Positions 25,154-34,018 of a stretch of 60,937 nt of DNA are shown here, one piece after another. Numbering within the stretch: the first letter of the stretch is position 1; each line of letters starts with the position of its first letter. Origin of the DNA: Burkholderiales bacterium (GTDB lineage Bacteria > Pseudomonadota > Gammaproteobacteria > Burkholderiales > Burkholderiaceae_E); NCBI GenBank assembly GCA_003577305.1, contig QEVL01000013.1, positions 1 to 60,937 on the forward strand, written 5' to 3'. The translations under genes and the position numbers were made by a program. The notes beneath the pieces are model-generated. The model was not told the DNA's origin. It was given only the letters and a program-made list of their open reading frames with translations, and made no database searches.

Positions 25154-25374
25154 GATCTGGATGCGCGTTCCGCTTCGATCGCGGGAATCGACGTTCGCCG
25201 CAGACGGTCACGCGTCCCCGCCAAGAATGGTCTTTCATCGGCGATGCTGGTGAATCAGCGCAGGCACGATCGTAACTCGCTTCGATGCAAAACCTGCTCG
25301 CTCATTTGCCTTGAGCCGCCATCCACTCTCCGGCTCCGCTGGATAGCGGCCTCACCATGATTGGTTGCTACGGA

Positions 25375-26205
25375 TCAGGCTGCCCCCGCTGCGGTGCCGA
25401 TGCGCCGCGTATGCGCCTGACGTGCAAGGTTCCAGCAGACCCGCGCGATCGAGTACGCGTCGCCGATGAGCGGTGCGGTGATGCGCCGCGCCTGATCGAG
25501 CAACCACGCGGTGTCGCGCTCGTCGGCGCAGAGTCGGCTCATCAGTCGCGACGACGACCAGGGACCGATGCCACCTGGGGTAACTGTGAACTGCATGTGC
25601 AGTCCGAGTTCGCATGCGAGCGACCGCGTGCGAGCCGAACTTTGGCCCCAAGGCCAGGCGAGCGCAAGCGGTCGGAGGCCCACTTCGGTCTCGATGCGCT
25701 CGCACGACGTGGAAATGTCCTCGCCCAGCACGCGCAGCTTTTCCTTGTCGTCGGCTCCGACACGCCGAGTGTGCAGGTGCGTATGCGATTGCACCGATAC
25801 AAGACCGGTTCGGTGCAGCGCCCGTAGTTCGGACCAGCGCATGAAGCGTCCGTCTCCACCCTCATGGTCGGGGACCACGACGCGTGTTCCCTCGTACGCG
25901 ACGTTGCGGATCGATCCGTCACCGATAGACCCGGTGATCACAAAAAAGACGGACGGCACGCCGAGGTCGCGCAGCACTGGCCATGCCCAGTACCAATTGT
26001 CAGCGTATCCGTCGTCGGTCGTGACCAGAACGGTCCTGCGCGGTAATCGACGACCCGACAGCCGCGTACGCGAGAATGTATCGAAGTCCACGAAACCGAA
26101 CCCTGCGCGCCGCAACTCGTTCAGGTGATCGTGGAAGCGCTCGGGTACAGTCGCGTGCTCCCCGCCAATGGGCGTCACGTGGTGAAAGCAAAGCGCGAGG
26201 GTCAT
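25375..26205 (-). CDS. Polysaccharide deacetylase-like protein (NodB/CE4)
   Basis: The 276-residue protein starts LALCFHHVTPIGG and shows CE4 landmarks: VTTDDGYADN (catalytic Asp pair), SHTHLHTRR (metal His residues) and LAWPWGQ (motif 3). It has no signal peptide. It is distinct in sequence from the deacetylase at 15084 and is sandwiched between two paralogous GT4 genes. A role in modifying a sugar residue placed by those enzymes is inferred. Confidence 0.83.
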   Translation of the reverse strand: MTLALCFHHVTPIGGEHATVPERFHDHLNELRRAGFGFVDFDTFSRTRLSGRRLPRRTVLVTTDDGYADNWYWAWPVLRDLGVPSVFFVITGSIGDGSIRNVAYEGTRVVVPDHEGGDGRFMRWSELRALHRTGLVSVQSHTHLHTRRVGADDKEKLRVLGEDISTSCERIETEVGLRPLALAWPWGQSSARTRSLACELGLHMQFTVTPGGIGPWSSSRLMSRLCADERDTAWLLDQARRITAPLIGDAYSIARVCWNLARQAHTRRIGTAAGAA

Positions 26206-26264
26206 GCTTCAGCCTGGCGATAGCGAGGTATCGGACAATACTCCGTCTAAGACGACGCATTACT

Positions 26265-27494
26265 TCACGTCGGCGGGCGCGCGCTGCCGCTGAGCCGCGC
26301 CGCTCTCCGCGGACCCGCGACTGATACCGCAGGTTCAGTCGCTGGCGGTATTGCTTCGGATATCGGGGGCAACCCGCGCGTATGCTGGAATGCGTCGATG
26401 ATGCGCACGGCAATCCTCTCCGGGGAAAAGTCCGCCGCGGTTCGCCTCGCGTTTCGGCCCAAGGCAGCCCGCTCGGCCGGTGTCGATGCGAGCATCCGGG
26501 CAATCGCGTTATCGAGCGTCAACGGCGCCTGCATATCGAACCGCCAGCCCGTGACCCCGTCGATCACGAGCTCATCGACCGCCTGCGCGCCGACGCTGCC
26601 CAGCACCGGCCGCCCTGAGGCCATAGCCTCGTTGACGCACAACCCCCATGTATCGCCCAGCGACGGCATCACGACAACATCGGCCCGCGCGTAATGATCC
26701 GGCACCTGCTCATACGGAATCGCACCGATACGCTGGACGGTCAGGTTGGCCGGGCAATCGACCGCGTCGATCGCGGCCGCCAGATCTCCGTCACCGACCA
26801 GCGTCAGCGATACGCGCTGCCGCGGACGCGCGCGAAGCGCGTTCGCGAGTCGATCGAGGAATGGCACCAACCCCTTCACTTCGACCAGCCGGCCCACGTA
26901 CAAGAGGCGCAGTGGACCCTCGTTGTCGGCGTGCGCAGGCAGGTCCGGTATCCACTGAAAGTGGGCTATGTCCGATGCGTACGGCAAGCGACCGATTCGA
27001 TCGGGCGGGCAACCGAGCGTTTGCAGGTAGCGAGCGCCACTCGCGCCGTTCACCAGCACCCGATCGACGTGTCGAAGCAGCAGCCGGCGCAGCAGTAGCC
27101 GGGCGTACCCACGACCTCGCTCCGTCGCCTCCGACAGGTCCGCGTGCACGATCAGGCGCCGGTTGCGCCCAAACTTGCGCCACAGCGCCGCAAAGGCCGT
27201 CCTGAGCCCCAGCTCGACCGAGAAGACGTTGCAGGATTCCTCGCGCAGAAGCGCTCCGAGCGTCCCGAGCGGAACGTGCAACTCAAACTTTTCATCGTAA
27301 CCCGCAGGATGGTGTCGCACGCGTGCGATCTGCAGCGATGGCACCTTTACGATCCTGATTGGCTCCCGCTCGAGTTCAGGCGCGCTCTCGGAACCCGTCA
27401 AGAGTAGGTTCATCCCGTCCGTCAACCGAGAAAGAGCGGCGAGCGTCGATACCCGATAGGGCGAGACGTGATTGGTAAGGTAGGTCAACCGCAT
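26265..27494 (-). CDS. Family 4 glycosyltransferase (paralogue of the gene at 24011)
   Basis: The 409-residue enzyme shares the opening LTNHVSPYRVSTLAAL, VHADLSEATERGRG, RVLVNGASGARYL, YVGRLVEVKGLVPF and DTWGLCVNEAMASGRPVLG with the gene at 24011. The C-terminal ~30 residues (Ala/Pro/Arg-rich) have no counterpart there. ATG 27494 opens the conserved first strand. It is the first gene of its group; a promoter should lie in the less GC-rich stretch 27500-27780. Confidence 0.88.
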   Translation of the reverse strand: MRLTYLTNHVSPYRVSTLAALSRLTDGMNLLLTGSESAPELEREPIRIVKVPSLQIARVRHHPAGYDEKFELHVPLGTLGALLREESCNVFSVELGLRTAFAALWRKFGRNRRLIVHADLSEATERGRGYARLLLRRLLLRHVDRVLVNGASGARYLQTLGCPPDRIGRLPYASDIAHFQWIPDLPAHADNEGPLRLLYVGRLVEVKGLVPFLDRLANALRARPRQRVSLTLVGDGDLAAAIDAVDCPANLTVQRIGAIPYEQVPDHYARADVVVMPSLGDTWGLCVNEAMASGRPVLGSVGAQAVDELVIDGVTGWRFDMQAPLTLDNAIARMLASTPAERAALGRNARRTAADFSPERIAVRIIDAFQHTRGLPPISEAIPPATEPAVSVAGPRRAARLSGSARPPT

Positions 27495-27996
27495 CTCTAT
27501 ATCTCACGATCCCAGGCTTGCGATTCGTGTTCCCGGCGTATCGTAACTTGTCACGTAAACCTCGCGTTTCGCCACCCTGTTTGAGCCGCCTCGGGCTTTT
27601 CGGTCAGGTTGAACGTCGGTCTTGGGCCGAAGTCCCGCCCGGTGGCGTAGTCGCCTGGCGTCTCCAAGTCTGCGGTTTTCTTGAACTTCTGCGTTGCAGG
27701 AAGGCGCTTTTCGATTATGTAATGTAGTAATGAGTGCGACAATGCGTGAATAATGCAACATGAATGCAATGTACAAGCAGCGATCGTGGCGTGACGGGAC
27801 CACGGTCTGGCGCAACCGCGGGGCAGCGGTGGGCGTCATGGTTCCCATGAGTTCTTCGGCTTCCGTGTGAGGAAGCGCCATGATGCCACTCATTGCAGGC
27901 ACCCTACGGTGACGGATTTCGCAGGCGCCGGCCACTGTCGCGGTGCAGGCCAGATCGTCTATAGTGGCTCGCCCCAAACGATCGATTCGTGCCATC
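27495..27996. other. Less GC-rich intergenic region at the right border of the EPS locus
   Basis: No gene is supported in these 502 bases; short frames on the minus strand have no recognisable content. Around 27650-27780 the DNA is clearly richer in A/T than the rest of the window. It separates the minus-strand glycosyltransferase group from the plus-strand dehydrogenase gene, so promoters for both are expected here. Confidence 0.5.
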
Positions 27997-29142
27997 ATGC
28001 CCGTCATCACCTGCATCGAAGACCTCCGGCTGCTCGCGAAACGGCGCGTGCCGAAGATGTTCTACGAGTACGCCGACTCGGGCGCCTGGACCGAGAGCAC
28101 CTATCGGGCCAACGAGAGCGACTTCGCGCCGATCAGGCTGCGCCAGCGGGTCGCGGTCGACATCGACAACCGCACGCTGGTGAGCACGATGGTCGGCCAG
28201 CCGGTGTCGATGCCGATCGCGCTCGCGCCGGTCGGCCTCACCGGCATGCAGCACGCCGACGGCGAGATCCTCGCCGCGCGTGCCGCCGCGAAGGCCGGGG
28301 TGCCGTTCACGCTGTCCACGATGAGCATCTGCTCGATCGAGGACGTGGCCGAGAACACCGATGCGCCGTTCTGGTTCCAGCTCTACGTGATGCGTGACCG
28401 CGACTTCATCACCCGGCTGATCGGGCGCGCGCGCGCCGCGCAGTGCCCGGCGCTGGTGCTCACGCTCGACCTGCAGGTGATGGGCCAGCGGCACAAGGAC
28501 ATCCGCAACGGCCTGTCGGCGCCGCCCAAGCCCACGCTCGCCAACCTGTTGAACCTCGCGACCAAGCCGCGCTGGTGCCTCGGCATGCTGCGCACGAAGC
28601 GGCGCACCTTCCGCAACATCGCGGGGCACGCGAAGGGCGTCGACGACCTGGGTTCGCTGTCTTCGTGGACCAACCAGCAGTTCGACCCGACGCTCGACTG
28701 GGACGACGTGAAGTGGGTGCGCGACCAGTGGAAGGGCAAGCTGATCCTCAAGGGCATTCTCGACCCTGAGGACGTCGAGCCCGCGATCGCCAGCGGCGCC
28801 GATGCGATCATCGTCTCCAATCACGGCGGACGGCAGCTCGACGGCGCGCTGTCGGCGATTCGCGCGCTGCCGGCGATCGTCGAGGCGGTGCGCGGACGCA
28901 CGGAGGTGCACCTGGACAGCGGCGTGCGCTCGGGGCAGGACGTGATCAAGGCGCTTGCGCTGGGTGCGCGCGCGGTGCACGTCGGGCGCGCCTTCGTCTA
29001 CGGGCTTGGCGCGATGGGCGAGGCCGGCGTGACGACCGCGCTCGCCATCCTGCGCAAGGAGCTCGACGTGACGATGGGTTTTTGCGGGCTGCGCGACGTG
29101 AAGAAGGTCGACCGCAGCATCCTGGTGCCCGGCACCTACTGA
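27997..29142 (+). CDS. FMN-dependent alpha-hydroxyacid dehydrogenase (LldD-like)
   Basis: The 381-residue TIM-barrel flavoenzyme belongs to the L-lactate dehydrogenase/glycolate oxidase/mandelate dehydrogenase family. Visible signatures are FYEYADSGAWTE near the N-terminus, LAPVGLTGMQHADGE, FWFQLYVMRDR, LILKGILDPEDVE and the active-site block SNHGGRQLDGALSAI with its catalytic His and Arg. It oxidises a 2-hydroxyacid to the oxoacid and passes electrons to the respiratory chain or O2. Lactate is the likeliest substrate, but the family is broad. ATG 27997 opens the conserved N-terminus. It converges with the hydrogenase-like operon. Confidence 0.88.
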   Translation: MPVITCIEDLRLLAKRRVPKMFYEYADSGAWTESTYRANESDFAPIRLRQRVAVDIDNRTLVSTMVGQPVSMPIALAPVGLTGMQHADGEILAARAAAKAGVPFTLSTMSICSIEDVAENTDAPFWFQLYVMRDRDFITRLIGRARAAQCPALVLTLDLQVMGQRHKDIRNGLSAPPKPTLANLLNLATKPRWCLGMLRTKRRTFRNIAGHAKGVDDLGSLSSWTNQQFDPTLDWDDVKWVRDQWKGKLILKGILDPEDVEPAIASGADAIIVSNHGGRQLDGALSAIRALPAIVEAVRGRTEVHLDSGVRSGQDVIKALALGARAVHVGRAFVYGLGAMGEAGVTTALAILRKELDVTMGFCGLRDVKKVDRSILVPGTY

Positions 29143-29185
29143 GCTTCGGGGGCCGGGCCGGGGCCGGCCACGCCGGCCGCTGCGG

Positions 29186-29698
29186 CTACCCGCGGCGCAC
29201 CGCGGCCAGGATGCCGCGCAGGATCCCGATCGGCGCGGGCGGGCAGCCCGGCACCTCGACGTCGACCGGAATCACGTTCGAGACGCGGCCCAGGCTCGCG
29301 TAGCTCTCGCCGAAGATGCCGCCGCTGCAGCCGCAGTCGCCGATCGCGACCACCAGCCGCGGCTCGGGCGTGGCCTCCCAGGTACGCCGCAGCGCGAGCG
29401 CCATGTGCCGCGACACCGGACCGGTGACCAGCAGCATGTCGGCGTGCCGCGGGCTGGCGACGAACCTGATGCCGAGCCCTTCGACGTTGTAGTAGGGGTT
29501 GCCCAGCGCGTGCATCTCGAGTTCGCAGCCGTTGCACGAACCGGCGTCGACCGCACGGATCGCGAGCGCCTTGCCGAGCACTTCGAGGATCTCGCGCTGG
29601 ATGCGCTCGGCCTCGGCCCGCGGCAGCTCGGCGGCCGCGCGCGGCGCTGGCTCGGTGCGGATGCCGGTGCGAACGATCTGCCTGGCGATCTTCCACAT
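29186..29698 (-). CDS. HyfI/NuoB-like FeS subunit of a hydrogenase-related complex
   Basis: The 170-residue small subunit corresponds to NuoB/HycG/HyfI. The cysteines expected to bind the proximal 4Fe-4S cluster are present: C55-x2-C58 (GSCNGCE), C122 (GDCGC) and C152 (PGCPP). It should pair with the large subunit encoded one base upstream and line the junction with the membrane arm. This is the only subunit of the operon with recognisable cluster ligands. It is the last gene of the operon and converges with the dehydrogenase gene at 29142. Confidence 0.9.
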   Translation of the reverse strand: MWKIARQIVRTGIRTEPAPRAAAELPRAEAERIQREILEVLGKALAIRAVDAGSCNGCELEMHALGNPYYNVEGLGIRFVASPRHADMLLVTGPVSRHMALALRRTWEATPEPRLVVAIGDCGCSGGIFGESYASLGRVSNVIPVDVEVPGCPPAPIGILRGILAAVRRG

Positions 29699-29699
29699 G

Positions 29700-31358
29700 T
29701 CAGAGGTCGTGTCCCGAATAGGCGAGGTTGAACGACTTGTTGATCAGCGGGAAGTCGGGAACGATGTTGCCGATCACCGCGTGCTCGATCACCGGCCAGT
29801 TCTGCCAGGACGGGTCGTGGCAGTGGCAGCGGCGGATCGCGCCTGCGGCGTCGAGTTCGAGCGCGACGAACAACTCGCCGCGCCAGCCCTCGATCCATCC
29901 GGCGCCGAACGCCTCGCGCGCCGGCAGCACGAGCGCGCCGCGCGCCGGCCCTGCCGGCAATGCCGCGCACAACTCGCGCACCAGCCGCAGCGACTCGATC
30001 GCCTCGTCGAAGCGCACGCTCACGCGTGCCGCCACGTCGCCACCGGCCTGTGCGGCCATCGTCACCTTCAGGCGGTCGTAAGGCGGCCAGGGGTGATCGC
30101 AACGCAGGTCTGCCGCCTGCCCACTCGCGCGCCCGGCAAGGCCGGTGAGGCCGAGTTGCGCCGCCAGTTGCGGCGAAACGCGACCGGTGCCCATGAAGCG
30201 GTCCTGCAGGCCGGCGTGCTCGTCGTAGATCGCGCGCAGCGCGAGCACTTCGCGCTCGATCGCGTCGCACTGCGCGCGCATCCGGTCGAGTTGCGCCGGC
30301 GCCGGCTCGGCCGCGACCCCGCCGGGCACGACGCAGTCCATCATGAAGCGGTGACCGAACGCGTCGGCCGACAGTCGCTGCCAGTCTTCGCGCAGCCGCG
30401 AGAACTGCGCCAGCCCGAAGGCCAGCCCGGCGTCGTTGCCGAGCGCGCCGAGGTCGCCGAGATGGTTGGCCACCCGTTCGCGCTCGAGCATCAGCGCACG
30501 CAGCGATTGCGCGCGCTCGGGCACCGGGCAGCCGGCGGCCGACTCGAGCGCCATGCAGTACGCCCACGCGAAGGCCACGGTCGAATCGCCCGACACCCTT
30601 GCGGCGAGCCGGTGGGCCTCGAGCGCCGGCAGTTCGGTGAAGCGCCGCTCGATGCCCTTGTGCACGTAGCCGAGGCGTTCCTCGAGGCGCAACACCTTCT
30701 CGCCGACCGCGGAGAAGCGGAAGTGCCCGGGCTCGATGATCCCGGCGTGCACCGGCCCGACCGCGATCTCGTGCACGCCGTCGCCCTGCACGCGCACGAA
30801 CGGATAGTCGGCCGGCAGTGCCTCGGGCTGCGCGCCCGCCGCGGGTGCCGGCGCACCAGCGAGCGGCGAGCGGTTCGCGCTCGCCGTCCGCGTTTCGTCG
30901 GCGAGCGGTCGCAGCCCGGCGGGCCACAGCCCGTGGTCGAGCCAGGGGCGGGTGTCGCGGGCGTTGCGCACCGTGATTCCCAGCAGGTCGGTGATCGCAC
31001 GCTGCATTCGTATCGCGGCCGGAAAGACTTCGCCCAGGTCGGAGAAGGTCGGCGATCCGGTTTCGAGTGCCAGGTCGAGCCAGGCCAGGCCTTCGCGCAC
31101 CGCGTAGGCCGCGCAGACCGCGAAGCCGCCGGCACCTGCGGCGGTGGCGTCGACACCGGCCGCGAAGCCGCCGGGATCGCCGGCGTGCGCGTGGGTGGCC
31201 GTGCGGCGGTCGCTGCCCCACAGTGCGACCAGGCGCCCTCCGGCCGCCGCGACCGCGAGCGCCGCGGGCTGCCAGTCTTCGGGCGAGATGCGGGCGCGCC
31301 AGATCGGCAGCGGCGCGGCCAGTCGATCGAAGACGAGTTCGAGGCCGCTCAGCTTCAT
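29700..31358 (-). CDS. HyfG/HycE-like large subunit lacking the NiFe ligands (Ehr type)
   Basis: The 552-residue protein joins a NuoC-like N-domain (~1-150) to a NuoD/NiFe large-subunit domain (~190-552). The N-terminal CGIC motif of active group 4 hydrogenases is replaced by S256-G-D-S259 (RVSGDSTVAFA). The C-terminal cysteine pair is replaced by A546 and G549 (SFNLAYSGHDL), and no maturation tail follows. All four Ni-binding cysteines are therefore missing, and H2 chemistry at such a site is not expected. This matches energy-converting-hydrogenase-related (Ehr) complexes whose reaction is unknown. The gene starts 4 bases past the hyfF-like stop. Confidence 0.9.
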   Translation of the reverse strand: MKLSGLELVFDRLAAPLPIWRARISPEDWQPAALAVAAAGGRLVALWGSDRRTATHAHAGDPGGFAAGVDATAAGAGGFAVCAAYAVREGLAWLDLALETGSPTFSDLGEVFPAAIRMQRAITDLLGITVRNARDTRPWLDHGLWPAGLRPLADETRTASANRSPLAGAPAPAAGAQPEALPADYPFVRVQGDGVHEIAVGPVHAGIIEPGHFRFSAVGEKVLRLEERLGYVHKGIERRFTELPALEAHRLAARVSGDSTVAFAWAYCMALESAAGCPVPERAQSLRALMLERERVANHLGDLGALGNDAGLAFGLAQFSRLREDWQRLSADAFGHRFMMDCVVPGGVAAEPAPAQLDRMRAQCDAIEREVLALRAIYDEHAGLQDRFMGTGRVSPQLAAQLGLTGLAGRASGQAADLRCDHPWPPYDRLKVTMAAQAGGDVAARVSVRFDEAIESLRLVRELCAALPAGPARGALVLPAREAFGAGWIEGWRGELFVALELDAAGAIRRCHCHDPSWQNWPVIEHAVIGNIVPDFPLINKSFNLAYSGHDL

Positions 31359-31362
31359 CGAC

Positions 31363-32817
31363 TCAACCCCCGATCATCCGCGCCGCCTCGCGATACCAGG
31401 CGTCGAGATAAGGCGGAACGTAGAGCCCGAGCAGCAGGCCGAGCGCGAGGTGCACGAAGACCGGCAGCATTGCCGGGCGGTGCGCGAGCGGCTCCAGCGT
31501 CGTGTCGCCGAACACCATCGGCTGCACGCACGCGAACACCGACGCGAACGCCACGCCCAGTGCCACCAGCAGGAACGGCGTCGCCCACGGCTGCTCGCGC
31601 ATCGCGGTGGTGATGATCAGGAACTCGCTGGCGAACACGCCGAACGGCGGCATGCCGAGAATCGCCAGCGAGCCGAGCATCATTCCCCAGCCGATCGTGG
31701 GGCTCACGCGGATCAGGCCGCGGATGTCCTCCATCAGCTGCGTGCCCGCCTTCTGCGTGGCGTGGCCGACGGCGAAGAAGATCGCCGACTTGACCAGCGA
31801 GTGCACCGTCATGTGCAGCAGCCCCGCGAAGTTGGCGATCGGGCCGCCCAGGCCGAATGCGAAGGTCATCAACCCCATGTGCTCGATCGACGAATAGGCG
31901 AACATGCGCTTGACGTCGCGCTGGCGGATCAGCAGGAACGCGGCGGCGACGACCGACGCCAGGCCGAAGCCGATCATCATCCGGCCCGCGAGCGGGGTGC
32001 CGAGCGCGCCGTCGGTGAGCACCTTGCAGCGCAGGATCGCGTACAGCGCCACGTTCAGCAGCAGGCCCGAAAGCACCGCCGAGACGGGCGTCGGCCCTTC
32101 CGCGTGCGCGTCGGGCAGCCAGTTGTGCACCGGCACCAGCCCGACCTTGGTGCCGTAGCCGATGAACAGGAACGCGAAGGCCAGCGTGATGATGTTCGGG
32201 TCGAGCTGCGCCTTCACCGCATCGAGATCGGTCCAGAGCAGCGCTCCGCCATCGGCGCCGATCACCTTCTCGGCCGCCATGTAGAGCAGCACCGTGCCGA
32301 ACAGCGCCTGCGCGATGCCGACACCGCACAGGATGAAGTACTTCCACGCGGCTTCGAGGCTCGCGGCGGTGCGGTACACGCTCACCAGCAGCACGGTGGT
32401 GAGCGTGGCGGCTTCCATCGCGACCCACAGGATTCCCATGTTGTTGGTCATCAGCGCCAGCAGCATCGTGAAGCTGAACAGCTGGTACATGCTGTGGTAG
32501 AGGCGCAGCCGCGGCGGCGTCATCCGGCCGCGGTCGCGCTCCACGCGCATGTACGGCCGCGAGAAGATCGCCGTGGTGAAGCCCACGAAGGCGGTGAGCG
32601 TCACCAGGAACACGTTCAGCGCGTCGATGAAGAACTCGCGCTCCCAGACGAACTGCGGACCGCCGGCGATCACCTGCGCGGTGAGCGCGCAGGCGGCGAC
32701 GAAGGTGCCCAGGCTGAACGCGACGTTCAGCGCCATCGCGCCGTCGCGATGCCCGTACAGCGCCAGCACCGCGCCGCCGGCGAGCGGGATCCCGAGCACG
32801 AACAGAAGCGGTTCCAA
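31363..32817 (-). CDS. HyfF-like proton-pumping membrane subunit (NuoM/N-type)
   Basis: The 484-residue polytopic antiporter-like subunit has about 14 helices. The conserved quinone-oxidoreductase block is at ~210-260 (GYGTKVGLVPVHNWLPDAHA, then GPTPVSAVLSG), with RMFAYSSIEHMGL and LLHMTVHSLVKSAIFF further on. Lysine and glutamate residues within helices are those used for ion translocation in complex I and hydrogenase-4. It belongs to the membrane arm. Gaps to its neighbours are 1 and 4 bases. Confidence 0.92.
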   Translation of the reverse strand: MEPLLFVLGIPLAGGAVLALYGHRDGAMALNVAFSLGTFVAACALTAQVIAGGPQFVWEREFFIDALNVFLVTLTAFVGFTTAIFSRPYMRVERDRGRMTPPRLRLYHSMYQLFSFTMLLALMTNNMGILWVAMEAATLTTVLLVSVYRTAASLEAAWKYFILCGVGIAQALFGTVLLYMAAEKVIGADGGALLWTDLDAVKAQLDPNIITLAFAFLFIGYGTKVGLVPVHNWLPDAHAEGPTPVSAVLSGLLLNVALYAILRCKVLTDGALGTPLAGRMMIGFGLASVVAAAFLLIRQRDVKRMFAYSSIEHMGLMTFAFGLGGPIANFAGLLHMTVHSLVKSAIFFAVGHATQKAGTQLMEDIRGLIRVSPTIGWGMMLGSLAILGMPPFGVFASEFLIITTAMREQPWATPFLLVALGVAFASVFACVQPMVFGDTTLEPLAHRPAMLPVFVHLALGLLLGLYVPPYLDAWYREAARMIGG

Positions 32818-32818
32818 G

Positions 32819-33478
32819 TCAGTCTTCCTTCAGGCGCTCGAGGTGGCGGATGTCGAGGCTGTCGAACTGCTCGCGGATCTGGAACATGAACACGCCGAGG
32901 ATCAGCACCCCGATCAGCACGTCGAGCCCGATGCCGAGCTCGACCACCATCGGCATGCCGTAGGTGGCCGAGGTCGCCGCGAAGAACAGCCCGTTCTCCA
33001 TCGCCAGGAAGCCGATCACCTGCGGCACCGCCTTCGCGCGGGTGATCATCATCAGGAACGACAGCAGCACGCAGGCCAGCGCGATGCCCAGCGAGCCGCG
33101 CGCCACCGACGGAGACAGCTGCGCGATCGGCGTGGCCATGTTGAACGAGAAGATCACCAGCACGATGCCGATCAGCATCGTGGTCGGGATGTTGATCAGC
33201 GTCTCCACGTCCCAGCGCACGTCGAGGCGGTCGATCACCCGGTGCAGCAGCACGGGAATCAGCACCACCTTGAGCACGAAGGTGAGCGCGGCCGACACGT
33301 ACAGGTGCGGCTGTTGCGTCACGTAGCCGACCACGCTCGTGGCAAGCACCAGCGTCGCGCCCTGCAGCGTGAAGAGGTGAATCAGCGACAGGATGCGCCG
33401 CTGCGAGATCATCGCGAAGGCGAGCAGCAGCAGCACCGCGCCGAGCAGGTCGATGAACTGCGAGAACAGAGCGCTCAT
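32819..33478 (-). CDS. HyfE-like membrane subunit (NuoK-type)
   Basis: The 219-residue hydrophobic protein has about six to seven helices. Its C-terminal part resembles NuoK/HyfE (GFLAMENGLFFAA with a membrane-embedded Glu, VVELGIGLDVLIGVLILGV with a second). It ends in a short cytoplasmic tail (FDSLDIRHLERLKED) typical of HyfE. ATG 33478 has GGAG 9 nt upstream. The gene stands right after the 540-bp interruption that carries the long inverted repeat, so its translation cannot be coupled to the hyfC-like gene. Confidence 0.9.
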   Translation of the reverse strand: MSALFSQFIDLLGAVLLLLAFAMISQRRILSLIHLFTLQGATLVLATSVVGYVTQQPHLYVSAALTFVLKVVLIPVLLHRVIDRLDVRWDVETLINIPTTMLIGIVLVIFSFNMATPIAQLSPSVARGSLGIALACVLLSFLMMITRAKAVPQVIGFLAMENGLFFAATSATYGMPMVVELGIGLDVLIGVLILGVFMFQIREQFDSLDIRHLERLKED

Positions 33479-34018
33479 CTGCTGTTGCTCCGCGGGGCGT
33501 TGCCCGCTGTCCCGGCGGTTTGCGCGCGCAAAGGCATCGGTCGGCTGCGGTCGGCGTGCCGGCGCTTGCGGGCAACGACCCCGTCTGCGCCTGGTATCGC
33601 GCCGACGTTGCCTGAGAGGCAGACGGCAGCAGCGCGGGCTTTCGCTTGGCCGTTTGCCATGCGCCGTTGGGCGCCGCACAGGGGGCAGGCCGTGGTGCGT
33701 GCGGTGATGTCTGCGGCGCCGAGCAGCGCAGCGTTGGGGTCGGCGCGCGAAGCGCGCATCGTACTTCTGACTTGCGCCGCTGTGTCTGAGCGAAGCGAGC
33801 GCAGCGAGCGAAGCGAGTTGCGGCGCACGACCCCGACGCGAGCAGCGCAGGGGAGTCGGTGCGCAGCACCGACCGCCGCAGCCAGCACCGCGCGCACCAC
33901 GGCCTGCCCCCTGTGCGGCGCCCAACGGCGCATGGCAAACGGCCGAGCGAAAGCCCGCGCTGCTGCCGTCTGCCGCGACGCTCCAGAACCGTGAGGGCGG
34001 ACGACGAGGTGTCGCATC
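33479..34018. other. 540-bp non-coding interruption inside the hydrogenase-like operon
   Basis: All other gaps in this operon are 1-12 bases. This stretch contains the 357-bp inverted-repeat element (33618-33974) and, left of it, a shorter inverted pair GTTGCCCGC / GCGGGCAAC near 33490-33570. Open frames are present on both strands but mirror each other because of the inverted repeat. Confidence 0.75.
33618..33974. repeat. 357-bp element with 89-bp near-perfect inverted repeats
   Basis: Arms 33618-33706 and 33886-33974 are reverse complements with only two mismatches in 89 bases, enclosing a 179-bp centre. The centre holds a GAGCGAAGC-type short tandem repeat (33788-33817) and a further weak inverted pair (around GGGGTCGGCG). 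No transposase is present. It could be a non-autonomous mobile or repetitive intergenic element, or a very stable RNA hairpin within the operon transcript. Confidence 0.85.

Noticed and set aside
27504..28016. Minus-strand 170-codon frame
   Set aside because: No recognisable domain; it spans an intergenic region and the start of the dehydrogenase gene on the other strand. A nested 72-codon frame is equally unsupported.
33475..34017. ORF containing an LRSLRSLRS repeat and a CPLCG motif
   Set aside because: The same peptide pieces appear on both strands because of the inverted repeat, and the Leu-Arg-Ser run is the translation of a short DNA repeat. No evidence of a real protein.
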